From: Nematostella vectensis
Lineage: Eukaryota > Cnidaria > Anthozoa > Actiniaria > Edwardsiidae
DNA: 64,000 bases
Direction of reading: 5' to 3'
Assembly (NCBI RefSeq): GCF_932526225.1
Contig: NC_064039.1
Coordinates: forward strand, 682,001 to 746,000
How positions within the stretch are numbered: the stretch's first letter is position 1; each line of letters opens with the position of its first letter. Of the stretch, positions 31,224 to 42,889 are shown piece by piece. The notes below the pieces were generated by a model. That model searched no databases and was not told the DNA's origin. It saw only the letters and a program-made list of their open reading frames with translations. Both the position numbers and the translations under genes were made by a program.

Positions 31224-31733
31224 ATGATGAGCGACGAATACTACGAGAGTCTTCTTGAGGGGGGCGCCGCCGGCCTCCCGGCTGTCGAGTCGTTGGACTG
31301 CTCGGCGCAGCCAGCTACCGGAGGTAAGCAAACTGAGATAGCAGACGCGAGGGAGAAGATCGCGATTCTCGTAGCCTCGGGGAAGTCAAGAGAGATGGTA
31401 GGCAAGGCCCTGACTCACGACGACGTCAAACGCATGAGCGCCGAGGAGGTGAGGAAGTACGAGAAGCGATACGAGACCGCTCTAGCCAGCAGGACTACAG
31501 ACGCCCTGGCAGACAGCTTCCTGAAGCTTATGACCAAGCTAGTAGGCATGACGCTGCCGATAGACTGCGTGGTCGATCTTCACAACGACCTCGTGCCCGA
31601 CATCATCAACAACGAGCTCCGCACATTGTGCGGAAGCCTGTCTCTACGCTGCGGTCGTTTGATGGCTTTAGCCGTGAACACCAACGCCGCTGACACGCGG
31701 TGTCAACACGAGGTAGCAGTCGCGGACTCATAA
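31224..31733 (+). CDS. Conserved element protein, 169 aa (copy B)
   Basis: Same protein as 4781-5317, starting with ATG-ATG. It has a small insertion after the acidic N-terminus (GLPAV region) and a two-residue loss near the DIINNELRTL segment. It ends nine residues earlier because 'cac' became 'ata' and created a TAA at 31731-31733. Otherwise the frame is intact. Lies 60 bases after the ATPase. Confidence 0.6.
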   Translation: MMSDEYYESLLEGGAAGLPAVESLDCSAQPATGGKQTEIADAREKIAILVASGKSREMVGKALTHDDVKRMSAEEVRKYEKRYETALASRTTDALADSFLKLMTKLVGMTLPIDCVVDLHNDLVPDIINNELRTLCGSLSLRCGRLMALAVNTNAADTRCQHEVAVADS

Positions 31734-31819
31734 GATGGCGAGTCTGCCACGACGACTTTAGAGTAGACGCCCATTTGAAAGCTTGCCACTTCTCCAGCAA
31801 CGAAATAGTTGCATCACAA

Positions 31820-32338
31820 ATGGAGGAACCTCAAGGAAGTACTAGTGCTCAGCATCTCGCGGAACCTGACAAACAAGCTGCGGAAGAAACTGCTCATGAA
31901 CCTGCACGTACGCCTTCGGCGTTGGTGGAGAGAATCCTAACACCCTGGACAAGTCGAAGCTGGAAGGCGCTTGGCAGAGTGGAAACGACTTAGCAGAGCG
32001 AAGAACGACTTAAGAAAGCTGTGCAACACGTTGAGTCGCCGGTCGCTAGCGAGTCGCAGGGACGCGAGGGCTATCATGCCAAAGGCATACACACACCAGT
32101 CCCGGAGAGCAACTCCGCTTGGTCGGCCAGCTTGGTTTTCGGGGTCGCTGGTTTTCTAGTGTCATTGATCGGCCTCTACACACGTAGGCGGGAGCTAGCT
32201 GCCGCGTTCACTCGTACACCAGCAGCTACCGAAGGTACCGACGACGTGACTCCGCCCGCAAATGCACAGCAACCACCGCTTGCCGTCCCGGCGAGCCGAC
32301 CCGGACTATGCAAATCTCGGCTGTTAGCCATGGAGTAA
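31820..32338 (+). pseudogene. Basic/membrane element protein (copy B, frameshifted)
   Basis: Starts with ATG at 31820 like copy A. An indel near 31935-31950 moves the frame, and a second frame (about 32021-32338) carries the basic region, HTPVPESNSAW, the membrane helix (VFGVAGFLVSLIGLYTRRRE) and a longer C-terminus that copy A has lost, ending at TAA 32336-32338. Confidence 0.55.
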
Positions 32339-32391
32339 GCAGACATTTAAACAAAAGGGCCCCACCCATATCCGCACGTCCGTGCATCGCA

Positions 32392-32615
32392 ATGTCGACG
32401 ACGCAGCAAAGCAAGATTACAAAGACCATCACTGACGCCGCAGTCATAACCGGCCCGTGGCCGGTATTGGCTGGGTTGGGCGCAAGGTCTTGCGCGAAGA
32501 CTTCACCAAAGACCCCTCCTCGAACGCCATGAACTACTCAAAAATGACTGCCGCTGTTGCGGGTGCTGTCGCTTTGAAGGGTTACCTTGAGGACCAGAAG
32601 ATCCTGCCCATGTAG
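32392..32615 (+). pseudogene. Small hydrophobic element protein (one frameshift)
   Basis: ATG at 32392 reads MSTTQQSKITKTITDAAVIT. The continuation after about 32452 is in another frame (GWVGRKVLREDFTKD, then MNYSKMTAAVAGAVALKGYL) to TAG at 32613-32615. The layout is two short hydrophobic segments around a charged loop, about 74 residues. Alternatively the second half, from ATG 32529, is a separate 28-codon peptide. Function unknown. Confidence 0.4.
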
Positions 32616-32673
32616 TCTCGTGTAGGCCACGTATTAGACTCGTGTTCACGTACACAGCATCACACACTACTCG

Positions 32674-33099
32674 ATGGCCTACATCGCAATTTTGGTTGAT
32701 GGCGCCGTCCTAAACGCGACTGCATTCGTTGGTGGCAACTACCTCGCAAAGTTCCTGTCGAACGATGAGAGCCCTGCCTCAGCTGAGAAGGAGAGGCACG
32801 GCAAGGCCCTCGAGAAATACCAACGAGACTATGGACGCTACCAACAGCGGCGACAAAAAATCCTAGATTGGCAAGCGCAAAGTCGCGATAGAGGGGCCCT
32901 CGCAAAGCAAAACTTCACCGACACTGACTACGCGCTCAAACTCTACAACCTGACCCGACCAAAACAATCCCTGGAGTCGATGCGGGCTCCTGAGCTGTCC
33001 GGCTACTACATCCCCAGCAAAACGCAGAAAAACGCCAAGTCGACGTACATTTGCACCGGCGCTCTCGCCATCGGCTACACAGCTAGCCGCTTGCTGTGA
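32674..33099 (+). CDS. Conserved element protein with terminal hydrophobic segments, 141 aa
   Basis: Intact frame from ATG 32674 to TGA 33097-33099. An N-terminal hydrophobic helix (IAILVDGAVLNATAFVGG) is followed by a long charged helix (KERHGKALEKYQRDYGRYQQ). A middle region follows with FTDTDYALKLYNLTRP and LSGYYIPSKTQKNA, then a C-terminal hydrophobic helix (YICTGALAIGYTASRLL). The type (two terminal membrane helices around a coiled-coil) is known to me from repeated cnidarian element proteins, but no function is established. Only present in copy B; copy A has deleted this region. Confidence 0.6.
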   Translation: MAYIAILVDGAVLNATAFVGGNYLAKFLSNDESPASAEKERHGKALEKYQRDYGRYQQRRQKILDWQAQSRDRGALAKQNFTDTDYALKLYNLTRPKQSLESMRAPELSGYYIPSKTQKNAKSTYICTGALAIGYTASRLL

Positions 33100-33449
33100 T
33101 GCAGCTTTGCTGCATCTAGGCGGCCTTTTTCCATACTGCGCGTATACGTATACGTATAAGATGATTGCAGACCGTTGTGGAGTGATATGCACGAGGTAGC
33201 AGCCGCTGCTAAGCGAGACAAGTCGATGACACCGAAGGTGTCGTCGATGGGTGGATTATGTAACTTTGGTGACACTGCTAACCGAAGCCTCGAGTTGTAG
33301 CGCGCAGACAGGGAGTGCGTTAAGAGATTTGCCAATGTCGTTCTCCGAGGGCCTACCGACCTCAGAAAGACCGCCTCGGCACTACCCGAGCAGACAGCAA
33401 CCGCCTCTTGGAGACTGATACACCTGTTGCAGTACATTGCCGACACATA

Positions 33450-33616
33450 ATGGCGGCAAAGCGTATGTCTGACGAAGAACTCGATGCGTTCCTTCGTCCT
33501 ATATACTACGCCAAAGGTGGCTTCCTAGGGATTGACCGCTCTGCATTCCAAGCTTTCCAAGGGCTCAGCCTCCATAGATCGAGGCCTCACAGAACTCCCA
33601 CTCGGTCAGCTGTATG
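33450..33616 (+). pseudogene. Possible N-terminal fragment of element integrase
   Basis: ATG at 33450 opens MAAKRMSDEELDAFLRPIYY followed by AKGGFLGIDRSAFQAFQG, then unrelated residues. A short acidic helix followed by a 'YY...GGF.G' pattern occurs at the start of Polinton-type integrases, before the zinc-binding and catalytic domains, which are absent here. This is a weak resemblance; the fragment ends where the minus-strand gene begins. Confidence 0.3.
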
Positions 33617-33709
33617 ACCCCGGTTAGTTGAAGAACCTCGCTCAATGGCCGTCCCACAACATCCGCGATACGATACACGTTCGTAGGGAAGCCGTATTCC
33701 CGTACCACT

Positions 33710-34935
33710 TCAATGGCGTCCGAGGCGCCGCCGGAGAGACTGTCCTCGCATCCTAGGTACGCCGCACGCATGTCGATGTGCGCATGAGGCTGCGCCCCTA
33801 AGTTTTCCTTGCTTCCACACTTTAAACTCAACCTGTGCAGCTTGCCAGACGTCCCTGTATTTAAGAGGCGTTGGCCTGATGTTCTCTCTTTGGATCCACT
33901 TCTTGAAACGATACCCTATTGCGCCGCCCATCGAGTGCGTAGCTTCGTTGTACCCTTGGTAGGCTGGGTGATCATCAGGGAGCCATTGAGGATCATGTCC
34001 TGTCTCGTCTGTAAACGCCCTGTCGATAGCCGCTCTGTCCTGTCCCGATTGGTACAGTTTGCCTTCGTGCGTGACTATAACGCGCCCGCACAGCCAGATC
34101 CTCGTGCTTCTGGGGATCGCCCTGTTTATAAAGCGAATGAGCACCTCTCGCACTTTTGCCTCGCGCGTTTTTGTGGTGGCACTGGTTAGAGCCTTCTCCT
34201 GACATAACGAACGAAGCTCCCCCTCAGCCTCGAAGTCTAGGCCGTGGACGCTCGTGATTGCAGGTGGTTCAGTCGAAAGCTCCGCCCAGGCGTGGTTATT
34301 GTGGCAAGGGATAGTGACCCTCGCCTTAGTCTTGTACTTCCCCGAGTCCCACATAACGTTGCCCAGGGCGTCCACGGCTACTAGCTTTATCTCGAGCTTC
34401 TTTTCCATCTCAAAGAAGTCTCCTTTGGTGCATCCAGATTCTTGTCAAATCGCTCGAGGATCTTGCCTCGTGTCTTGGTTAGACCGAGGGAGCGCGAGGT
34501 GTCGCGATTCCTCAAGAAGTCGGCAACATAGCTCACAACACAGTTAGCGAAGGCGTCACTCCCCTTTCGCTCAAACATTGGCCCAGGCTCCCCATTTTGC
34601 TCAGGTAAAGGGCGAAGCTCGTATCTCACGTAAACAAGGTACTCTCGCCCTTTCTCCCAAATACCCGCATCGATACCTTCCAGGGCTCCGACTGCGATTT
34701 GGTCTCCTCTTTTGACTAATGACCCACCAATCTTGTGCTCCGAGCGCCCTTCCTCCTCCGTGATTGGCGCCAATTGCTCTGCGGGGGCCTTACCAACGAC
34801 CGTGAAGAGTCTGTAACGCTGGTCGGGGTCTACCATCTCGAGCACCAGTGGCAACACTGCGTTTGCCCTCAGAGACTCTCGCTCGTGCGAGACCCACCAC
34901 ACCGAGCCATCGTCATTGATATCAGGCCCCCGCAT
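33710..34935 (-). pseudogene. Possible N-terminal part of the element's replication polymerase, frameshifted
   Basis: Two minus-strand frames join by an indel at about 34390-34408: 34935-34387 (MRGPDINDDGSVWWVSHERE ... FADFLRNRDTSRSL-like end) and 34408-33710 (KLVAVDALGNVMWDSGKYK, ARVTIPCHNNHAWAEL, then a Trp-rich WQAAQVEFKVWKQGK). Together they exceed 390 codons of soluble sequence without membrane segments. The 'TIPCHNNHAW' region resembles, from memory, the segment before the exonuclease domain in family-B polymerase genes of cnidarian elements. No exonuclease or polymerase motif (for example DxxSLYP or YxDTDS) is visible. Treat the polymerase call as a hypothesis; what is certain is a long, broken gene reading toward the integrase-like fragment. 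Confidence 0.35.
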
Positions 34936-34960
34936 AACCGGCTTTAGGGTCTTTATTTTG

Positions 34961-37570
34961 AAAAAAAAATCCCTTTGCTCATAAGAAATGTTTACAGCAG
35001 AACATTCCAGTTTTTCTGATGTAAACTGGGGTATATCCAGAGCATTTTCTCAAAAATGCACTTTCAAAGACGCATACCTAAAATAGACACCTAAGAATAT
35101 ATAAAGATGTCTAGGATTTTTCACTGAATTGAGCAATGCACATTTTTGTTTATGATTTCAAATAACATCACATTCTGCTTTAAAATTAAGGAGTAACATC
35201 TTTAAAATGCAGTAATTCTTTGCTGATAATTCCCTTGAAACTTTTATTGGGGATAACGTAATGTGCATTAATTTTTCTAATACCCTTATTTTGCTCTCGA
35301 TTTATATTTTAAGAAGAAACAAACTATTCAAGCTATTTTAATGTTATTATAATGATAGAAAAACAAACAAATGAATTAAATGTATAGCAGCATTTGTATA
35401 TAAATATATCTACAATGCTACATGTATGTATATAATATCAAAATTACCACAAATATGGTGGTAATAGTTACTAAAGCTAGACAAATACAACTAAAACAAA
35501 TATAGACTTGACTATGTTTTTTTTTCTTAATATATGGTATTTGGTACATCATACATTGAGCTGTTCATGGCTTTGATTTGCTTCCTTCTGTAAGTTCTTT
35601 CTATACTGTTGGACTATAAAAAGCAGATATCAGTCCCTGGTATATTGCCACAGACTGGTTATGACAATGGTAGGACCTGTCCTACTACCATCAAGTAAAG
35701 CTGCCAAAGCCCTTGCACCGACTTCACCTACTGTGCAAATTCATTGCTTATGTACTTTTCACATAGTCGTGAATATTGGCGACTTGACTTGGACTTGGAT
35801 GAGAATGAGACACATGACTGAAACTTCTCTTGATGTTACATTGTCAACAATCAAAGATTGGTATAAACCACTTCAATAGTCATTGACAGCTTTATGGCCC
35901 TATAAGGTGTTTCGCCTAGGAAACCAAGGGTGTTTTTTCTTATATCAAATTAGCAATTAACTAATTCCCCCCTCCTAACAACTGAATCAAGGCATCTCTG
36001 ATTTGCTTCGCCAAATCCTTTCAGAGAAATGTGACATTTGTCTTGTTTGGGGCCAGCATTGCAAAGGCTATAGGTTGACATGTCATTGTCCGACTCCAAA
36101 CCAGAGCCGGAATCTTAGTTGATTATAAGAGTAGTGGAGGACGAGAATAAATCCACAGACTTAAATCCAATCATTGGCTGAGTGCTCTGATCACCAAGAT
36201 TTCTGCTCTTGGGGCCATATGGTGGAAGTGACAAGTGAAAGGTGACATCCATGTTTTCATGTTGTACCATGAGAAAAGACTTTGGGTGCCGTTATGTTAG
36301 CTCATCCCGGACTGTCTCAATAACTCCTGGCTGGCGGAAATCCTCTTTCTTTTCCTGCTTTCATCTCTGACACACAAGCCTAAAACAAAAATAGATAAAC
36401 AGTTATTTTTATAAAATAAAATAAAAAATGACTAGTCTTTAGTTGCATACCATATTTTTTGGTACGGCAAACACCAACAAGGGAACCAGGTGCATTATTG
36501 TTCATCTGTTGGGCATAATTGCGTATCAGACAACCAAATAACAAACTCAAACATCAAAGTTCGATTTATACGCCTTCACCCCTTATTGAACCTCTTTGTA
36601 GTATTGTGAGCAAATATAGGAATTTGTTGGATAAAGATATGCCCATTTTTTTTTAGCCTCGTTTCCTTGCTGGAACTAAGGGGCCATTTCAACCCCCTTT
36701 GAATGCCCCCAAACGCTTTTCAGAATTGTCAACAAATAGTTTTGAGTTCGGTATGGCTCGGGATCTAATGAACACTACTAGACTATTCACTAACCTTTTT
36801 CGCGAAATGCCCACATCAATTATTTAACAGACATATGCACATTGGCGGACCCCCTTTGAGCCTCACATCATGCTTATTATCTCAGTTATGTTTTGACGTC
36901 ACGGACATGGTGCCCAGCCGTGCGCCCAGCCGTCAAGGGTCAGGGGAGGATGGCTTTTCTTGCTCCGACGAAGGGCTAAAGCTTTAAGCGCAATTGCTGC
37001 TATAGCTCGCCAATGGAGGGGTGACGTAAACACGGATAGAATCCGAGCCCAGAGGCAAAGGCGCGATACGAAATATTGAACAATACCGCGATATCGCAAA
37101 CACAAACCGTAAATAATAACACGGATAAACTCTATCGCACTTATTCGAATATCGGTCGCACATAACGAATACCACCACAGACGACTAGCTCTCACGGAAG
37201 AATAAGAAGAACTAGTTATCATAGTCAAATACCCCTCGCGCTAATACAAATAAACTATATCTCTATAGTAATGAGTAAGAGTAAATGAGTTTGTTTTGTT
37301 GAATATAGAATGCGATAAATTCATCGCATGGTTGATCACTAATTATGCAAAACTAGGTATATCAACCCTTTTGCCACTATGCCGTTAGTAAAAACGTGCA
37401 ATAAGACCCTCGAATAGAATGGTGCGAAAATAAATCTTCCCCTCAAAGAAAAGAAGAAATTAATGAATAAAAACCCGGCAAATAAAAAAATATAGATAAT
37501 AAATAAATAAAACCCGGCAAGTAAAAAATAAAATCCTAGAAAAGTCTTATTTTCATGATGACGTCTTTTT
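34961..37570. other. AT-rich intergenic DNA, no gene recognised
   Basis: Host-like AT-rich DNA right of copy B. Open frames at 35661-35879 and 36899-37228 have no recognisable domain. The stretch 36890-37220 is GC-richer but contains no motif I can name. Confidence 0.4.
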
Positions 37571-40440
37571 GCCTTAGATAAGAAGTCACGTACTGCACAT
37601 GATCCACGCGAGGTAGACGTGCTATTGGCTATGACGTACTGCACATGATCCACGCGAGGTAGACGTGCTATTGGTTATGACGTACTGCACATGATCCACG
37701 CGAGGTAGACGTGCTATTGGTTATGACGTACTGCACATGATCCACGCGAGGTAGACGTGCTATTGGTTATGACGTACTACACATGACCCACGCGAGGTAG
37801 ACGTGCTATTGGTTATGACGTACTACACATGACCCACGCGAGGTAGACCTGCTATTGGTTATGACGTACTGCACATGATCCACGCGAGGTAGACCTGCTA
37901 TTGGTTATGACGTACTGCACATGATCCACGCGAGGTAGACGTGCTATTGGTTATGACGTACTGCACATGATCCACGCGAGGTAGACCTGCTATTGGTTAT
38001 GACGTACTACACATGACCCACGCGAGGTAGACGTGCTATTGGTTATGACGTACTGCACATGATCCACGCGAGGTAGACGTGCTATTGGTTATGACGTACT
38101 GCACATGATCCACGCGAGGTAGACGTGCTATTGGTTATGACGTACTGCACATGATCCACGCGAGGTAGACGTGCTATTGGTTATGACGTACTACACATGA
38201 CCCACGCGAGGTAGACGTGCTATTGGTTATGACGTACTACACATGACCCACGCGAGGTAGACCTGCTATTGGTTATGACGTACTGCACATGATCCACGCG
38301 AGGTAGACCTGCTATTGGTTATGACGTACTGCACATGATCCACGCGAGGTAGACCTGCTATTGGTTATGACGTACTACACATGACCCACGCGAGGTAGAC
38401 GTGCTATTGGTTATGACGTACTGCACATGATCCACGCGAGGTAGACGTGCTATTGGTTATGACGTACTGCACATGATCCACGCGAGGTAGACGTGCTATT
38501 GGTTATGACGTACTGCACATGATCCAAGCGAGGTAGACGTGCTATTGGTTATGACGTACTGCACATGATCCACGCGAGGTAGACGTGCTATTGGTTATGA
38601 CGTACTGCACATGATCCACGCGAGGTAGACCTGCTATTGGTTATGACGTACTGCACATGATCCACGCGAGGTAGACCTGCTATTGGTTATGACGTACTGC
38701 ACATGATCCACGCGAGGTAGACGTGCTATTGGTTATGACGTACTGCACATGATCCACGCGAGGTAGACCTGCTATTGGTTATGACGTACTACACATGATC
38801 CACGCGAGGTAGACGTGCTATTGGTTATGACGTACTGCACATGATCCACGCGAGGTAGACCTGCTATTGGTTATGACGTACTGCACATGATCCACGCGAG
38901 GTAGACGTGCTATTGGTTATGACGTACTACACATGATCCACGCGAGGTAGACGTGCTATTGGTTATGACGTACTGCACATGATCCACGCGAGGTAGACGT
39001 GCTATTGGTTATGACGTACTGCACATGATCCACGCGAGGTAGACGTGCTATTGGTTATGACGTACTGCACATGATCCACGCGAGGTAGACGTGCTATTGG
39101 TTATGACGTACTGCACATGACCCACGCGAGGTAGACGTGCTATTGGTTATGACGTACTGCACATGATCCACGCGAGGTAGACGTGCTATTGGTTATGACG
39201 TACTACACATGACCCACGCGAGGTAGACGTGCTATTGGTTATGACGTACTGCACATGATCCACGCGAGGTAGACGTGCTATTGGTTATGACGTACTACAC
39301 ATGATCCACGCGAGGTAGACGTGCTATTGGTTATGACGTACTGCACATGACCCACGCGAGGTAGACGTGCTATTGGTTATGACGTACTGCACATGATCCA
39401 CGCGAGGTAGACCTGCTATTGGTTATGACGTACTGCACATGATCCACGCGAGGTAGACGTGCTATTGGTTATGACGTACTGCACATGATCCACGCGAGGT
39501 AGACCTGCTATTGGTTATGACGTACTACACATGATCCACGCGAGGTAGACCTGCTTTTGGTTATGACGTACTGCACATGATCCACGCGAGGTAGACGTGC
39601 TATTGGTTATGACGTACTGCACATGATCCAAGCGAGGTAGACGTGCTATTGGTTATGACGTACTGCACATGATCCACGCGAGGTAGACGTGCTATTGGTT
39701 ATGACGTACTGCACATGATCCACGCGAGGTAGACCTGCTATTGGTTATGACGTAATGCACATGATCCACGCGAGGTAGACGTGCTATTGGTTATGACGTA
39801 CTGCACATGATCCACGCGAGGTAGACCTGCTATTGGTTATGACGTACTGCACATGATCCACGCGAGGTAGACGTGCTATTGGTTATGACGTACTGCACAT
39901 GATCCACGCGAGGTAGACCTGCTATTGGTTATGACGTACTACACATGACCCACGCGAGGTAGACGTGCTATTGGTTATGACGTACTGCACATGATCCACG
40001 CGAGGTAGACGTGCTATTGGTTATGACGTACTGCACATGATCCACGCGTGGTAGACGTGCTATTGGTTATGACGTACTGCACATGATCCACGCGAGGTAG
40101 ACGTGCTATTGGTTATGACGTACTGCACATGATCCACGCGAGGTAGACCTGCTATTGATTATGACGTACTACACATGATCCACGCGAGGTAGACGTGCTA
40201 TTGGTTATGACGTACTGCACATGATCCACGCGAGGTAGACGTGCTATTGGTTATGACGTACTGCACATGATCCACGCGAGGTAGACGTGCTATTGGTTAT
40301 GACGTACTACACATGATCCACGCGAGGTAGACGTGCTATTGGTTTTGACGTACTGCACATGATCCACGCGAGGTAGACGTGCTATTGGTTATGACGTACT
40401 ACACATGACCCACGCGAGGTAGACCTGCTATTGGTTATGC
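37570..40440. repeat. 46-bp satellite, ~62 copies
   Basis: Unit: TATGACGTACTGCACATGAT, then CCACGCGAGGTAGACGTGCT, then ATTGGT. Variants are confined to a few positions: ctgcac/ctacac, gatcc/gaccc and gacgtg/gacctg, occurring in recurring combinations. The first copy starts after a related promoter-like 'gatgacgtc', and the last runs into a segment related to 44345 and 48165. Each unit carries a TGACGTA word and an inverted CCAAT (ATTGG). Confidence 0.95.
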
Positions 40441-42855
40441 CACTCCCACGTCATCAGTCTGTTCTCGTTACTGAGATAAGGACTGGACTTATTGTGTGAC
40501 ACCAATTTTAATTCATATATCAATCTTATAAATCGCGGTACCTTTTGACAAATCAGGCTGTGAATGCGCCTAACATTTGTGAAGAGATCTTTTCTTTCTT
40601 GCTATCATTCCTAAAAATAGATGTACCTTTTGACAAATCAGGCTGTTTTGGTTCTTAATTGGTTCTCTCTTTTTTTTTTTCACCAAAACCAGACAATAAC
40701 AGTCACTGATCGGATGCTTGCTGACTATAATAATTAATGCTAAACGCAACATACACCTATTTCAATTAACGTCAGTGCAAATGGCGAAAAAGACTGGATC
40801 CTAAAATATTTGCTCCAAATTAAAAAATATATATAATTAAAAGATACGACTTTCAATCAAATGTTATTAATAAATGCTACTGGCATTACTTGAGTTCATT
40901 TACCACCTCCTGCCAACTGCCATTTGGCAACTGCCATCCCCGCTGACAACGTTTATTAAAATAGGTGTATAAACCAATGCTGTATTTAGAGTATGAAATG
41001 CTAAACGCAACATATAAACCCATGGTGCTGACTATAATAATCAATGCTAAACGCAACATTTAAACCCATGGTGAATTTAAAGACAGTGTGTATGAAACGC
41101 GCCAAATTTATAGAGTATCTTTTCTTTCTTGCTATTAACCATAAACCATGTTCTAAATTGTCACATGTTATATTTTATAGTTATTAGTTTTTAGATAAAA
41201 TCCAGATCTTTGGGTTCTTTTCTTATACCTATTCTGTGATACCCACATGTAGTGATTTCGTGGCGAGAGAGAAACAGTAAAAAAGTGTAAAAATGTGCGT
41301 TTTGTGATACCCATAACATAGTTCTTTGGTACTTGAGAGTAGGGTGTGTACGTCACATACAAAATAAATAAATGGACGTCATTTTATACCCATATATCGT
41401 ATAGTTCTCAAGGTTGAGACTGAAAAAATGTTCTGTGTCACCATATCAGTGTTCTCGTGGTCGGGAGAGTAAGGAATGTGCTTTCTGTTTCACCCATATA
41501 GTGGTCCAGTGGTCGAGAGAGTCGAGAGTGGTCAAGGGAGTGAGAAATGTGCTTTCTGTTGTCGGGTGGCTTGGTTGGTGGTACCGGTTTCTCTCGACAA
41601 CTGCGTTGTTCAAGGCGTAACTAGCGAACAACATAAGATTTATGCATATACATGCAGGGGCGCATCCAGGATTTCAAAATGGGGGTTAAATAATGGCCGG
41701 ATAGACGGCTTATAACTGATCTAGTGGTTTTTGGTAGGTCACTACATAGATTTTACAATACTTACAATACTGAATACAATACAATACAATACAAAACAAT
41801 ACAATACTGAATTGGATTTGTCGCGTCAGCAACGTCGAGCAGGAGAAGGAAAATGGACAGTACCTCCCGTCCCTCTTTATTCTCTTCAAACAAAGTGATT
41901 TTTCAATTTTTTTTTTCAAAAAGGGGGGTGGATATCAACCCAATTTACCCCCCCCCCTCCCCCTCCTGTATCCCCTGATATGCACATGAGAATAACTAGA
42001 AGTAAAACGTTTCCCTTTTTTATATGCTCACGGAGCGGCTTGTCCTTTTGCCGTCCAACAGCGCAAATAGTTTTTCTTTTCATAGCGTGTATTTTAAACT
42101 TTTTTTGTTTGAACTGGACCCACAAGGGAAAACCAAGTCCGTGCCGCAATTTTATAGTTTTGTTAACTTTATATACTTTTATCAATTTATGAGATAAATA
42201 TGGTTATAAGTTTTTATTTTGATTATAACGCCAATAATTATCTTTGGCATCGGTAGTTAACACGCAATGAATCTATTTTCTACCTTTTCTCCGACCCAAA
42301 ACATTACCGCCGACGCGCGGCTATTTCTTAGACTAAACGATAGTCAAAACGATGGTATTTTCCCAATACCACATCATTTACCAATGATGTTTTTCTAAAG
42401 ACTTATTATAACCTTATTAATTTTTAATTACTTATAAATCACTTCAAGGTTTCTTATCTTTTCTCTTATCTTTTTTACTTTATTACTCAACTTCCTTTAA
42501 TAACCGCCAAATCACGAAACCACCAATTTGACCACCAATTTGTTCTCATCGATTCTAATTCTAACCGCTTATACGATAGTTTACTCCACGGAAATGTCAA
42601 GCGCTACACTGTGTCACCCATATTATATTGTTCTTGTGGTCTAGATAGTAAGGAATGTGCTTTCTTTGTCACCCATGTTATAGTGTTTTCGTGGTTGAGA
42701 GAGCTAAAAATATACGTTCTGTGATACCAATATTGTTATCAATAACAGTACATTCGTGGTTGAGAGAGATTGAGCGGGGGAAGGGGGTTAGTTTACCTAT
42801 TTAGCGGAACATTTTTTCCTAGATCGCAGTGGACCTTTAAGTAGAGTGGGAGAGG
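40441..42855. other. Diverged repeats related to the transporter first-exon blocks
   Basis: 40441-41160 shares several words with 44345-44700 and 48165-48550 (cgtcatcagtctgttctcg; GGTACCTTTTGACAAATCAG twice, at 40538 and 40623; ttctttcttgctat...cataaa). At 41215-41570 and again 42600-42775 a degenerate ~60-base unit recurs, built from CACCCATATTATAGTG and TTCTCGTGGTTGAGAGAGTA followed by AGGAATGTGCTTTCTG. No coding region supported. Short (AATAC)n at 41755-41812. Confidence 0.55.
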
Positions 42856-42889
42856 TTTTTTTTTTTTTTTTTTTTTTTTTGGGGGGGGG

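Larger units (their letters stand above)
25490..34960 (+). mobile_element. Virus-like element, copy B (Polinton/PLV-type, degraded)
   Basis: A GC-rich block of about 9.5 kb bounded on the left by the terminal repeat (inverted relative to copy A). The right terminal repeat is not seen: GC-rich coding sequence stops at about 34950, inside a minus-strand gene, and AT-rich host DNA begins. Gene order left to right: two minus-strand genes, the conserved plus-strand gene, a minus-strand coiled-coil/membrane gene, capsid (+), packaging ATPase (+), 170-residue protein (+), membrane protein (+), small hydrophobic protein (+), 142-residue protein (+), a possible integrase start (+), and a possible polymerase N-terminus (-). 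Many genes carry stops, frameshifts and internal deletions. Shared genes are near-identical in the two copies, so they come from the same element lineage. Confidence 0.82.

Noticed and set aside
36899-37228. 109-codon minus-strand frame
   Set aside because: No domain, no splice or start context, and no sign of selection. It remains possible but unsupported.
37570-40440. CRISPR-like regular array
   Set aside because: There are no unique spacers: the whole 46-base unit repeats. The DNA is eukaryotic and no cas genes are present. The same holds for the 25-, 42- and 52-base arrays.
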